Source: CAYSPU01 sp964432995
Lineage (GTDB): Bacteria; Verrucomicrobiota; Verrucomicrobiia; Limisphaerales; JAHDYP01
NCBI GenBank assembly: GCA_964432995.1
Contig: CAYSPU010000199.1
Span: 1 to 11,306 of the forward strand
Length of the DNA: 11,306 bases
Direction of reading: 5' to 3'
A program made the translations under genes and the position numbers. Numbering within the stretch: position 1 is the stretch's first letter; each line of letters opens with the position of its first letter. The notes under the pieces are model-generated. The model was not told where the DNA came from. It was given only the letters and a program-made list of their open reading frames with translations, and did no database searches. Positions 1-5,937 of this stretch are shown piece by piece.

Positions 1-753
1 CCCATCGAGAGGCTGAGGGTGGCCTTGGGATCGGTGCGGGGTTTCGCGCCCGCGGACGCGCCCGGCCTGGCCAATGACGCCTTCGGGATCCTGGCGAAGA
101 ACCTCGATGCGGAACAAGCGGCCCAGTTCCAGCAAGCCCTCGAGGCGCAGGGGATCGGCGTTGACATCGTCGCCGAGACCGCGCTGCCGAAGATGCCGTC
201 CACCAAGTTCGTGCGGCGTCTGGATCTGGGCGAAGACGCCCTGGTGATTCACGACGCCATCGGCCGGCCGGTTCCCGTGGAATGGCGGCACGTGGCCCTG
301 GTGGCCGTCGGCAGCGTCTACACCATCGAATTCGCGCGCCGGGAAACCGTTGCTCCGAAGGCCGGCGGGCTGTTCGGCACAAGGCGGCCGGGGTTCCTGC
401 GCGATGTCACTTCCGAAGAACCGCTGACCGTCCGCGAGGTGCGCACCCGGGAACAGCGGGCCGAGCGCTGGATGCTGGAGATTGTCCTGGCACGCGCCGT
501 GGCGCGCTTCAGCCTCGAGGTCGGCGACGCGGCGCCGCTCTTGTTTCGATGTCTGGGAGAGGAGCGCACCGAGGACGTTGCGGAGAACCTGGGCCGCCTG
601 GTACGGCAGTTGGCCGCGCGGGCGCCTCAGGCACTGCAGAACCGCGGCGCCTACTTCCTTCGGCAAGAGCCGGCCACGGTCTTCTCCTATCCCAGCAAGA
701 ACGCGTTTTACGAGGAGATCACCTGGATGCTGTGGAGATCGCTCCAGGGATGA
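1..753 (+). CDS. Hypothetical protein, 5' end outside the window
   Basis: The frame is open from the first base (reading PIERLRVALGSVRGF) and ends at TGA 751-753, so the true start lies upstream. A GTG at 19 is available but nothing favours it over an upstream start. I do not recognise the family. The visible 250 residues look soluble, with no signal peptide or membrane segment. The first 60 or so residues form an amphipathic alpha/beta stretch (APGLANDAFGILAKNLDAEQ) that loosely recalls small peptide-binding or L7/L12-C-terminal-like folds. The rest is mixed, with an Arg/Glu-rich helical middle (TVREVRTREQRAERWML) and an aromatic C-terminus ending ITWMLWRSLQG. The codon use and GC-rich third positions look genuinely coding. 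It is one of only two genes on the + strand and converges on the propeller gene across a repeat-filled gap. A cytosolic lineage-specific protein is the most that can be said. Confidence 0.75.
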   Translation, partial: PIERLRVALGSVRGFAPADAPGLANDAFGILAKNLDAEQAAQFQQALEAQGIGVDIVAETALPKMPSTKFVRRLDLGEDALVIHDAIGRPVPVEWRHVALVAVGSVYTIEFARRETVAPKAGGLFGTRRPGFLRDVTSEEPLTVREVRTREQRAERWMLEIVLARAVARFSLEVGDAAPLLFRCLGEERTEDVAENLGRLVRQLAARAPQALQNRGAYFLRQEPATVFSYPSKNAFYEEITWMLWRSLQG

Positions 754-858
754 GGGCACTCAGTGTCCCTCCCCGTTCCGGATCCTCCTCGTGATCCTGG
801 TTTGGCACCGCTACAAGGAGGCATCGGCCAGATCGGTGAGGATTCCGCCCCTCACCAT

Positions 859-898
859 GAATCCCCCTACCCAATCTGGGATACCACTTCGCAGGAAA
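859..898 (+). repeat. Repeat module C, copy 1
   Basis: This 40-nt module starts GAATCCCCCTACCCA and ends with a CGCAGGAAA-type edge. It aligns end to end without gaps with 2731-2770; by eye about 33 of 40 positions are identical. A third, more diverged copy lies on the other strand at 9683-9722. Read on the minus strand it ends GGGGATTC directly followed by ATG, which resembles a ribosome-binding site plus start codon, but no convincing gene follows here. Confidence 0.7.
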
Positions 899-924
899 AT
901 GGACTCCGGAGCGGTCCGGCCTTT

Positions 925-985
925 GTCGCCACCTTGGTCGAGGGTTGCCGGGTAGGGCGACCAAGGTATCGACGAAGGTGGCGAC
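925..985. repeat. Long hairpin with two alternative pairings
   Basis: The 17-nt arm 925-941 (GTCGCCACCTTGGTCGA) is complementary to 969-985 with a single mismatch. Inside it, 931-940 (ACCTTGGTCG) is also perfectly complementary to 958-967 (CGACCAAGGT). The same left arm can therefore pair with either of two right-hand partners. The sequence between them contains GGTAGGGCG, the foot of module B. No U-tract follows, so this does not look like an ordinary terminator. Confidence 0.6.
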
Positions 986-1018
986 CATGCGGTGGGGGGC
1001 GGGAGTTTCTGGGTAACC

Positions 1019-1124
1019 GTGGCGCCGACATTCCTGTCGGCGTCCGGCCGGCTGGAAAGCCGGCGCTACGCGCTTCATGGACCCAAGGCGCAGCGGGCGG
1101 TTGGATGTGGCGGCTCTTCATGGA
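1019..1124 (+). repeat. Repeat module A, copy 1 (51-nt palindromic core plus tail)
   Basis: The core at 1019-1069 begins GTGGCGCCG and ends CGGCGCTAC, which can pair with one G:U wobble. Inside are GCCGACATTCCTGTCGGC, a small hairpin, and GGCTGGAAAGCC, a second one. The 55-nt tail (1070-1124) contains CCAAGGCGCA and GGATGTGGCGGCTC. Core and tail recur on the minus strand at 2971-3074, and the core plus a shorter tail recurs at 8479-8552. All three cores are exactly 51 nt. Confidence 0.85.
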
Positions 1125-1136
1125 CCGTCTGGTATT

Positions 1137-1237
1137 GCGACCTCTCCGAGGGCGCCGCAAGGTGCACTCTCCGAAGCGCTTGTCTCCGGCGCGATGCGGA
1201 GACCTGCTCGCGAGTTCTCCTCGGAGTCGCACCCTAC
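1137..1237 (+). repeat. Repeat module B, copy 1 (left foot degenerate)
   Basis: It shares CGACCTCTCCGAGGGCGCCG, then GCGATGCGGAGACCTGCTCG, then CGGAGTCGC and a terminal CCCTAC with the copy at 2772-2877. The left GTAGGGCG foot of that copy is replaced here by a diverged TATTGCGAC, so this copy keeps only its right foot. It follows module A directly, whereas copy 2 follows module C, so the modules have been shuffled. Confidence 0.8.
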
Positions 1238-1302
1238 CTTGGATTGGCTCATGGTGCCAGCGCGCATCCAATTCTTGGAGGTCCAGCCTTCCCATGAGCC
1301 TC

Positions 1303-1328
1303 GTAGCCGCCGACGTGAGTCGGCGCAC
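1303..1328 (+). repeat. Repeat module D, truncated copy
   Basis: GTAGCCGCCGACGTGAGTCG matches the left half of the complete copy at 2895-2964, including the ACGTGAGTC hairpin loop. The right half with its CTAC foot is missing: the match runs out about 30 bp before the stop codon of the propeller gene at 1357. Between module B and this fragment (1238-1302) there is a further imperfect inverted repeat, GGCTCATGG at 1246-1254 and CCCATGAGCC at 1291-1300. The whole 754-1356 stretch holds repeats and no gene that I can support. Confidence 0.6.
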
Positions 1329-1356
1329 TTGTCCGTCGCCAAGAGATGGACGCGAC

Positions 1357-2730
1357 TCAGTCGGGCACGGCTTCGTGCGGCGCACGCACGTCGTAACAGT
1401 GCAGTTGCTCGTGGTATCGGAGGTAGAGCCGGCCATCCAGAATGACGGGGTGCGTCCATGCATCGTTCTCACTGTCCGGGGCAATCCGCATTCGTCCGCG
1501 GATGACGAGATCGTTCGGCGCGGGCTCGAATAGCACGAGTTCTCCCTCCTGGCTGAGGCAGTAGAGACGTCCGTCTGCGGCGAGGACGGAGCCCATCGCC
1601 AGGTTGCGGAACTCGTGGAGGGTGTTGCCGGACGCGGCATCGAGGCAGGCCCAGCCCTTCTTGGCGCGGTAATAGGAGCCGTAGAGCCGGCCGTCAACGA
1701 GCACCTGGCCCCCGTGACAGGTGTCGAGCGGCGTCGTCCAGCGCGGCACCGGGATGATGTTCTCGCCTTCGGCCCGGAGGCCGTAGAGCCGGCCACCGCT
1801 GGAGTCGGGTGCCGTCACGAAAAAGCTGTCGCCACACGGGACCGGCGTGGCGGCCACGACGTTGTAGCGGGTCTGCAGCGGGCGCGCCCAGAGGAGGCGG
1901 CCGGTGTCGGCGTCCACGCCGAACGTGTGACGCAGGGAACAACCGATCAGGAGCCGGCGTTCGTTCCACCGGACGAGGATGGGGGAACCGTAGCCGGCGG
2001 TATCGGTTTCCCCCGGTTTGCCCTGAAGCGTCTGCAAGGAGGGGTGAGCCGTCTGGTTGAGACGCAGCGGTTCAGTGGCCCAGACGACTTCGCCCGTTCG
2101 AACGTCGAGCGCCGCCATGAGGGCGTCGCGTCCTCCGGGAGTAACGATTAGGCGGGGGCCATCGACGAGAAGGCACTCGCCGAGGGCCCAGGTGGGAACC
2201 TCTCCGCCGAAGCGCTCGATGACGTTGACGGACCAGAGTTCGCGGCCGGTGGCGGGGTCAAGGCATGCCACCCGGCCGTGGGCGTTCATGTGGAAGAGGC
2301 GCTGGTTGCTGAGGGCGCAACTGGCTCGTGCGCCGGGATAGGGGTTCTTCCAGGAGACACCGTTGGTGGCCCGCCAGAGGAGGCGGCCCTCGAGGTCGAG
2401 GGCGAAGAGGTGCAGTTCGCGGCCGACGTCACCGGCGAGGTAGATGCGGCCGTCGCTGATGATGGGGGCGGAGTAACCGCGGCCGAGGTTGGTGGCGGTC
2501 CACAGCCGCGGCGGTCCGGCTTCCGGCCAGGAGGAGGCGAGGTTGGTTTCCAGGGAACGACCGTCACGACGTGGTCCGCGCCACTGCGGCCAGCCGGGGT
2601 CCGGTGAGGCGATGGATTCGAGGGGCGACGCCGCAGAGAGACACTGGGGGAGCAAGAGGAAGAGACCGAGAGCAGCGGGAGCGAGTGCCGAGAGCCGTTT
2701 TTCCGTGGAAACGGAATGCCATGTGCCCAC
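1357..2730 (-). CDS. Secreted PQQ-like beta-propeller (BamB-type repeat) protein
   Basis: With the chosen GTG at 2730 the product has 457 residues. Residues 1-33 look like a signal peptide: basic K11-R12, hydrophobic SALAPAALGLFLLLP, cleavage near CLSA|AS. The mature part opens with GWPQWRGPRRDG (47-57), the usual first motif of secreted propellers in this group. Blade motifs of the PQQ/BamB type follow: LDLEGRLLW (111), LDPATGRELW (157), LDVRTGEVVW (208), VDADTGRLLW (272), LDAASGN (363), and a repeated DGRLY at 346, 386 and 432. It probably acts outside the inner membrane as a binding or scaffold domain. No quinoprotein dehydrogenase active site or haem motif is visible, so catalysis cannot be claimed. 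The frame stays open upstream to 3126, but that part is only translated repeat, and an ATG at 2766 is also inside repeat. GTG 2730 has AGGGGG four bases upstream and gives the most compact signal peptide. Confidence 0.85.
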   Translation of the reverse strand: MGTWHSVSTEKRLSALAPAALGLFLLLPQCLSAASPLESIASPDPGWPQWRGPRRDGRSLETNLASSWPEAGPPRLWTATNLGRGYSAPIISDGRIYLAGDVGRELHLFALDLEGRLLWRATNGVSWKNPYPGARASCALSNQRLFHMNAHGRVACLDPATGRELWSVNVIERFGGEVPTWALGECLLVDGPRLIVTPGGRDALMAALDVRTGEVVWATEPLRLNQTAHPSLQTLQGKPGETDTAGYGSPILVRWNERRLLIGCSLRHTFGVDADTGRLLWARPLQTRYNVVAATPVPCGDSFFVTAPDSSGGRLYGLRAEGENIIPVPRWTTPLDTCHGGQVLVDGRLYGSYYRAKKGWACLDAASGNTLHEFRNLAMGSVLAADGRLYCLSQEGELVLFEPAPNDLVIRGRMRIAPDSENDAWTHPVILDGRLYLRYHEQLHCYDVRAPHEAVPD

Positions 2731-2770
2731 GAATCCCCCTACCCATTCTATGATGCCGCGTCGCATGAAA
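2731..2770 (+). repeat. Repeat module C, copy 2
   Basis: This 40-nt copy is collinear with 859-898. On the minus strand it ends TAGGGGGATTC and is followed at once by the GTG start of the propeller gene, so the module edge provides the purine-rich stretch in front of that start. On the + strand it is followed by a single G and then the GTAG foot of module B. Confidence 0.75.
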
Positions 2771-2771
2771 G

Positions 2772-2877
2772 GTAGGGCGACCTCTCCGAGGGCGCCGCAA
2801 GATGCTGTCGCCGAACCAGTCCACTGCGGCGCGATGCGGAGACCTGCTCGCGAGCACAGCTCGGAGTCGCGCCCTAC
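2772..2877 (+). repeat. Repeat module B, copy 2 (complete)
   Basis: A 106-nt element starts GTAGGGCGAC and ends GTCGCGCCCTAC, so its feet GTAGGGCG and CGCCCTAC are complementary. It contains CTCCGAGGGCGCCGCAAG and GCGATGCGGAGACCTGCTCG, shared with 1137-1237; the first of these is also shared with 9601-9681. Confidence 0.85.
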
Positions 2878-2894
2878 CAGTTTTCGGGAGAACT

Positions 2895-2964
2895 GTAGCC
2901 GAGGACGTGAGTCCGCGCAGACTCTCCGGCGCAGAGTTGTGCGCCGACGGACGCCGGCGGCTAC
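2895..2964 (+). repeat. Repeat module D, complete copy
   Basis: A 70-nt element starts GTAGCCG and ends CGGCTAC, complementary over seven bases. Inside are GGACGTGAGTCC, a small hairpin, and GACTCT...AGAGTT. Its left half recurs at 1303-1328. It stands six bases from the tail of the inverted module A copy. Confidence 0.75.
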
Positions 2965-2970
2965 GAGGTT

Positions 2971-3074
2971 CATGGCGAGCCGCCACATCCAGCCGTCTGA
3001 TGCGCCTTGGGACCACGAACTGCGTAGCGCCGGCTTTCCAGCCGGCCTTTCGCGGACAGCAATCTCGGCGCCAC
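2971..3074 (-). repeat. Repeat module A, copy 2, inverted
   Basis: Read on the minus strand, the 51-nt core (3074-3024) starts GTGGCGCCG and ends CGGCGCTAC. The 53-nt tail (3023-2971) contains CCCAAGGCGCATC and GGATGTGGCGGCTC, as at 1019-1124. The GTGG variant of the left foot is shared with copy 1, while copy 3 has GTAG. The 2731-3129 interval is filled by modules C, B, D and A in that order; the remaining 3075-3129 shows nothing recognisable. Confidence 0.85.
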
Positions 3075-3129
3075 GGTTCATGGAAAGCGCTTGCGGGACC
3101 ACCGACCTGGAGAGAACACGGCACACCGG

Positions 3130-4089
3130 CTACTTGGGTTCGGCTTTCGGCTGGAGTTCGCGGTAGCCGGGGGTGGCTGTGGCAATGTTGGGCGCAACGT
3201 CGGCGTCGACGTTCTTGGCGGCCCAGCCGAGACCGCCGAGGAGGATGCTCTGGAAGTGGGGATGAGCCCACACGTCTTCGCGGTGGGCGAGTCCGGTGTA
3301 GAAGACCCGACCCTGTCCGTGTCGACGCGCCCAGGTGTAGGGGAACGGCGCCCGTTGATAATCGATGCCCTTCATGCCTTTGGTCTCCAGGACCTGGATC
3401 ACGTGGAGATCGGGAGCGAAGTCCTTGAAGGTGTACCACTCCTCCTGGATCGCGAAAGGCTCCGGCAGCGATTCGCAGCCGGGGAACTTCGGGTTGACCA
3501 GGCGGAGCCGGGCCACCTGCTGCGGTCCGTGGCGGATGAACTCACCCCCGAGCATCCGGATATAGGGATCGGCACCTTCGCCGTGCGCGATGAAGCGGGT
3601 GGACAGGTCCGGCGGATCGGGTTGGATGTGGAAGCTGTCGTTGGCGGAGTGGAGGCCGACGAAGCCCTTGCCGTTCCGGATGGCTTCGAGGAGGGCGTTT
3701 TTGCCGTCCGGCGTCATGGCGGGGTGTTTGTCGGTCCCCACCTCGGTCAGGAGGCCGCTGGTGTAGAACACGAACACGTCGTAGCGGGCGATCTGGTCGG
3801 TGGAGAACAGGCTGCCGTCCTTCGAGCAATCGACCGCGAAACCGTGGCGGCGACCGAGTTCGGTCAGGATGCGTTCCGAGTGACTGAGTTCGTCCGGAGC
3901 GGGTCGTTGGATGACGCTATGTTCGAACCCGGAGGATTTGGTGAAGTAGAGGATGCGCTTCCCCTTGGCGGCGGGTGTGTCCCAGCCGCCGGGTGTGGCG
4001 GCGATGACGGCGAGGGGGACGACGAGCAGGCCGGCCAGGAGGAGTTGGTGCAGCCGCTGACGCGGGGTGGAGGACAGGAAGTTGCGCAT
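3130..4089 (-). CDS. Secreted ThuA-domain protein (trehalose-utilisation-like)
   Basis: The product is 319 residues from ATG 4089. Residues 1-31 form a signal peptide: R10-R12 basic region, hydrophobic LLLAGLLVVPLAV, cleavage after IAA or IA. The ThuA fold, related to class I glutamine amidotransferases, follows: RILYFTKSSGFEHSVI (45-60), the strand YDVFVFYTSG (103-112), GKGFVGLHSANDSF (140-153), GGEFIRHGP (181-189), and the signature YTWARRHGQGRVFYTGLAHR (251-270) with a C-terminal AHPHFQSILLGGLGWAA helix. The usual amidotransferase Cys nucleophile is not evident, as expected for ThuA. Proteins of this type in Planctomycetes and Verrucomicrobia are mostly extracytoplasmic and linked to sugar metabolism, but their reaction is poorly defined. 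The frame is open upstream to 4410, but the palindrome lies there and there is no start of better quality. No Shine-Dalgarno is seen before ATG 4089. It follows the kinase gene on the same strand, with a 530-bp gap between them. Confidence 0.88.
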   Translation of the reverse strand: MRNFLSSTPRQRLHQLLLAGLLVVPLAVIAATPGGWDTPAAKGKRILYFTKSSGFEHSVIQRPAPDELSHSERILTELGRRHGFAVDCSKDGSLFSTDQIARYDVFVFYTSGLLTEVGTDKHPAMTPDGKNALLEAIRNGKGFVGLHSANDSFHIQPDPPDLSTRFIAHGEGADPYIRMLGGEFIRHGPQQVARLRLVNPKFPGCESLPEPFAIQEEWYTFKDFAPDLHVIQVLETKGMKGIDYQRAPFPYTWARRHGQGRVFYTGLAHREDVWAHPHFQSILLGGLGWAAKNVDADVAPNIATATPGYRELQPKAEPK

Positions 4090-4313
4090 GGTTGGGAGTG
4101 TCGCACAGCCAGGACAAACGTCGAGCCTGCAAATCCCTGCGGCCGCTCGTTCCTCCTCTGTCCTGTTTTTCCGGGGTTTCGGGAAGATAGGGGTGGGGGC
4201 AGCACCGGTGCCCGCGCCTGACGGGAGAGCGGGGGACTGGCGGCGCCACCCGTCGGGGTTGACGGTTGGCCGGCGGAAGTCTGGAGAAGGCCCGATCGAC
4301 TCTGGGGAGCGGC

Positions 4314-4349
4314 TGCAAAACTTTGTTGCAGGTGCAACAAAGTTTTGCA
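4314..4349. repeat. Perfect 17-bp inverted repeat with a 2-nt centre
   Basis: TGCAAAACTTTGTTGCA (4314-4330) and its exact complement (4333-4349) are separated only by GG. AT content is far above the surroundings. It lies 225 bp upstream of the ThuA start and 190 bp from a second palindrome of similar style, with which it shares TGCAA...CTTTGT or CTTTTTGT. Possible roles are a dimeric regulator site, a small mobile repeat or a transcription barrier; nothing in the sequence decides this. Confidence 0.85.
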
Positions 4350-4539
4350 CTTGGCGGCGTTGCGGAGTCTTGGTCCCCAATCCGCGCCCGAGCTCGACAT
4401 CGCGGCTCAAGCGCGTGCCCCTCGAGGCTCGCCTGCAGCATGGCGACAGGGCCGGGCGCGGATTTCGCTGGATCCCGCTCCGCGGGCTCCTTCTCCGCCG
4501 GTCTCGAGGGGTTCACACTGTCGCGCCGGGTGGGAGAGT

Positions 4540-4577
4540 GTGCAACTTTTTGTCGTAGCTACGACAAAAAGTTGCAC
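4540..4577. repeat. Perfect 38-bp palindrome
   Basis: GTGCAACTTTTTGTCGTAG (4540-4558) is followed immediately by its exact 19-nt complement (4559-4577), with no spacer. The centre reads GTAGCTAC. It lies 42 bp beyond the kinase stop codon on that gene's strand, so the RNA could form a very strong hairpin and end transcription, although no separate U-run follows the stem. Apart from this and the palindrome at 4314-4349, I see no gene or recognisable element in 4090-4619. Confidence 0.9.
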
Positions 4578-4619
4578 GGGGTTGGAGGGGGTCGATTCCA
4601 GTCCTGGTCGCCAGGGTGT

Positions 4620-5699
4620 TCAGCGTTGGACGCGCGCCAGGCCGCCTTTGGCAAAGGCCTCGACCTGCTCGAGGGTCGCCATTGAAGTGTCGCCGGGGAA
4701 GGTCGTGAGCATGGCGCCGTGAGCCCAGCCGAGACGCAAGGCCTCTTCCGGTGGTCGCCCCTGCAGCAGACCGTAGATCAGCCCGGCGGCGAAGCCGTCG
4801 CCGCCGCCGATCCGGTCGAGCACATCCAGCTCGCAGGTCGGGGCCTGGCACTGCTGTCCGTTGAACCAAAGGACAGCACTCCAGGTGTGCCGGTTGGCCG
4901 AATGCACCTCGCGCAGGGTGGTGGCGACGGCGCGGATGTTCGGGAACTGCCGGATGACCTCGTCAATCATGGAGAAGAAGGTGGTCGTTTCGAGCCTTGA
5001 GCGTTTGCCTGCCACGTCGGGTCCCTGGATGGCGAGGGAGGTTTGCAGGTCCTCCTCGTTGCCGATCAGGACATCGACTCTGGAAGCGATCTCGCGCATG
5101 ACCTTGCGGCACTGCGGGAGCCCGCCCAGGGGCGCCCAGAGTTTCGCCCGGTAGTTCAGGTCGACGGAGCGGATGGCGCCGGCGGCTTTGGCGGCGTCCA
5201 TCATCTCGAGAATGAGTTGGGAAGTGGTGGCGGAAAGGGAGGCGTAGATCCCGCCCGAGTGCGCCCAGCGGACGCCGCCCCGGAAGATGTCGGCCCACGG
5301 GAAATCGCCTGGCTTGAGCAAGGCAGCCGCTTCGTTCGAGCGGTTGTAGAAGACAACGGGTGGGCGAACGCCCTGGCCGCGGTCACTGTAGACAGTGGCG
5401 ATGTTCGGCCCGCGAACCGAGNNNNNNNNNNCGGCGGCGCGGACCCGTCCCCGGACGAGTTCCCCAATCGGGTAACGAGGGAGGGCGGTGACGATGGCGG
5501 TGCGCAAGCGGAAGCACTCCGAGAGTGCGTGGATGGGATTGTACTCGCCGCCGGAGACGTGGACGTCGAAGGACATGGCCCGGTGGAGCGGGACGACCCC
5601 GGGGTCAAGGCGGTGGACGAGGGCGCCGAGTGCGAGGGCATCGAGTTTGGCTTCGGGAAGCACTGGCAGAGCGGAAGGGATGGCGGCGGCGTTTGTCAT
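4620..5699 (-). CDS. PfkB-family sugar kinase, probably 2-keto-3-deoxygluconate kinase-like, with a 10-N gap
   Basis: ATP-dependent carbohydrate kinase of the ribokinase/PfkB fold. With ATG 5699 it is 359 residues as printed. The N-terminal substrate region reads ALGALVHRLDPG and SFDVHVSGGEYNP (43-55). The C-terminal PfkB signature is DRIGGGDGFAAGLIYGLL (295-312), with D301 the expected catalytic base in the GGGDGF anion hole. The ending TFPGDTSMATLEQVEAF and GPNIATVYSDRGQGVRPPVV recall KDG kinases (KDG to KDPG, Entner-Doudoroff-type uronate or sugar-acid breakdown), but substrate cannot be fixed from sequence. Ten Ns (5422-5431) fall after RVRAA; both flanks are in the same frame, so if the gene is intact the missing length is 1 modulo 3. 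Family proteins usually have about a dozen residues there, so some residues are probably missing. No KDPG aldolase is in the window. An ATG at 5762 would add 21 residues unlike the family start. Confidence 0.85.
   Translation of the reverse strand: MTNAAAIPSALPVLPEAKLDALALGALVHRLDPGVVPLHRAMSFDVHVSGGEYNPIHALSECFRLRTAIVTALPRYPIGELVRGRVRAAXXXXSVRGPNIATVYSDRGQGVRPPVVFYNRSNEAAALLKPGDFPWADIFRGGVRWAHSGGIYASLSATTSQLILEMMDAAKAAGAIRSVDLNYRAKLWAPLGGLPQCRKVMREIASRVDVLIGNEEDLQTSLAIQGPDVAGKRSRLETTTFFSMIDEVIRQFPNIRAVATTLREVHSANRHTWSAVLWFNGQQCQAPTCELDVLDRIGGGDGFAAGLIYGLLQGRPPEEALRLGWAHGAMLTTFPGDTSMATLEQVEAFAKGGLARVQR
5422..5431. other. Assembly gap of 10 N inside the kinase gene
   Basis: Exactly ten Ns, a common placeholder for a gap of unknown or estimated length. 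They interrupt the kinase coding sequence between the codons for RVRAA and SVRGPN. Confidence 0.95.
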
Positions 5700-5761
5700 G
5701 GGCCTGGTTGTGCCAGAATGCGGCCCGTCCGGCAACCTTGCGGCTGTTGAGATCGCGGACA

Positions 5762-5789
5762 TCGAACGTCGAACGTCGAACGTCGAACA
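5762..5789. repeat. Four tandem copies of a 7-bp unit
   Basis: Four consecutive units of TCGAACG (the last ends in A) run from 5762 to 5789, with a stray GTCGAAC at 5796-5802. The repeat lies between the divergent kinase and pseudopilin genes, just upstream of the kinase start, and could vary in copy number by slippage. Confidence 0.85.
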
Positions 5790-5844
5790 TGGAAAGTCGA
5801 ACCCCGGCCGGCGACGCCGCCCCCGCGTCGGGCACGGAATCGTT

Positions 5845-5874
5845 TTGACAGCGGCGGCTTGCCGAAGCTAGATG
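5845..5874 (+). promoter_or_regulatory. Possible sigma-70 promoter of the pseudopilin gene
   Basis: A perfect -35 hexamer TTGACA (5845-5850) is followed, after 18 bp, by TAGATG (5869-5874), a weak -10. It would leave a leader of roughly 55-60 nt before ATG 5938. The -35 is convincing and the -10 is poor, so this is tentative. Confidence 0.35.
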
Positions 5875-5937
5875 GCAGTATACGCGGCAGAGCAGGCGCG
5901 GGTTCACCGGGCCGGGCTGCCGAGGAGCGCTGGTCTT

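Noticed and set aside
754..797. Small hairpins after the first gene (GGGCAC/GTGTCCC and GGATC/GATCC)
   Set aside because: Short or imperfect stems without a U-run; not enough to call a terminator.
763..1533. Open frames across the 754-1356 interval on both strands
   Set aside because: They read through repeat modules A and B and the end of the propeller gene; peptides recur with each repeat copy and have no start signal or family similarity.
1357..2730. Quinoprotein alcohol or glucose dehydrogenase
   Set aside because: The propeller motifs are of the general BamB/PQQ-like type; no PQQ-site catalytic Asp region or haem CxxCH motif is evident.
3091..4221. Long + strand open frame opposite the ThuA gene
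   Set aside because: It is the antisense shadow of the GC-rich ThuA gene; its translation is Gly/Val/Glu-rich without any family motif, while the minus strand shows signal peptide and ThuA signatures.
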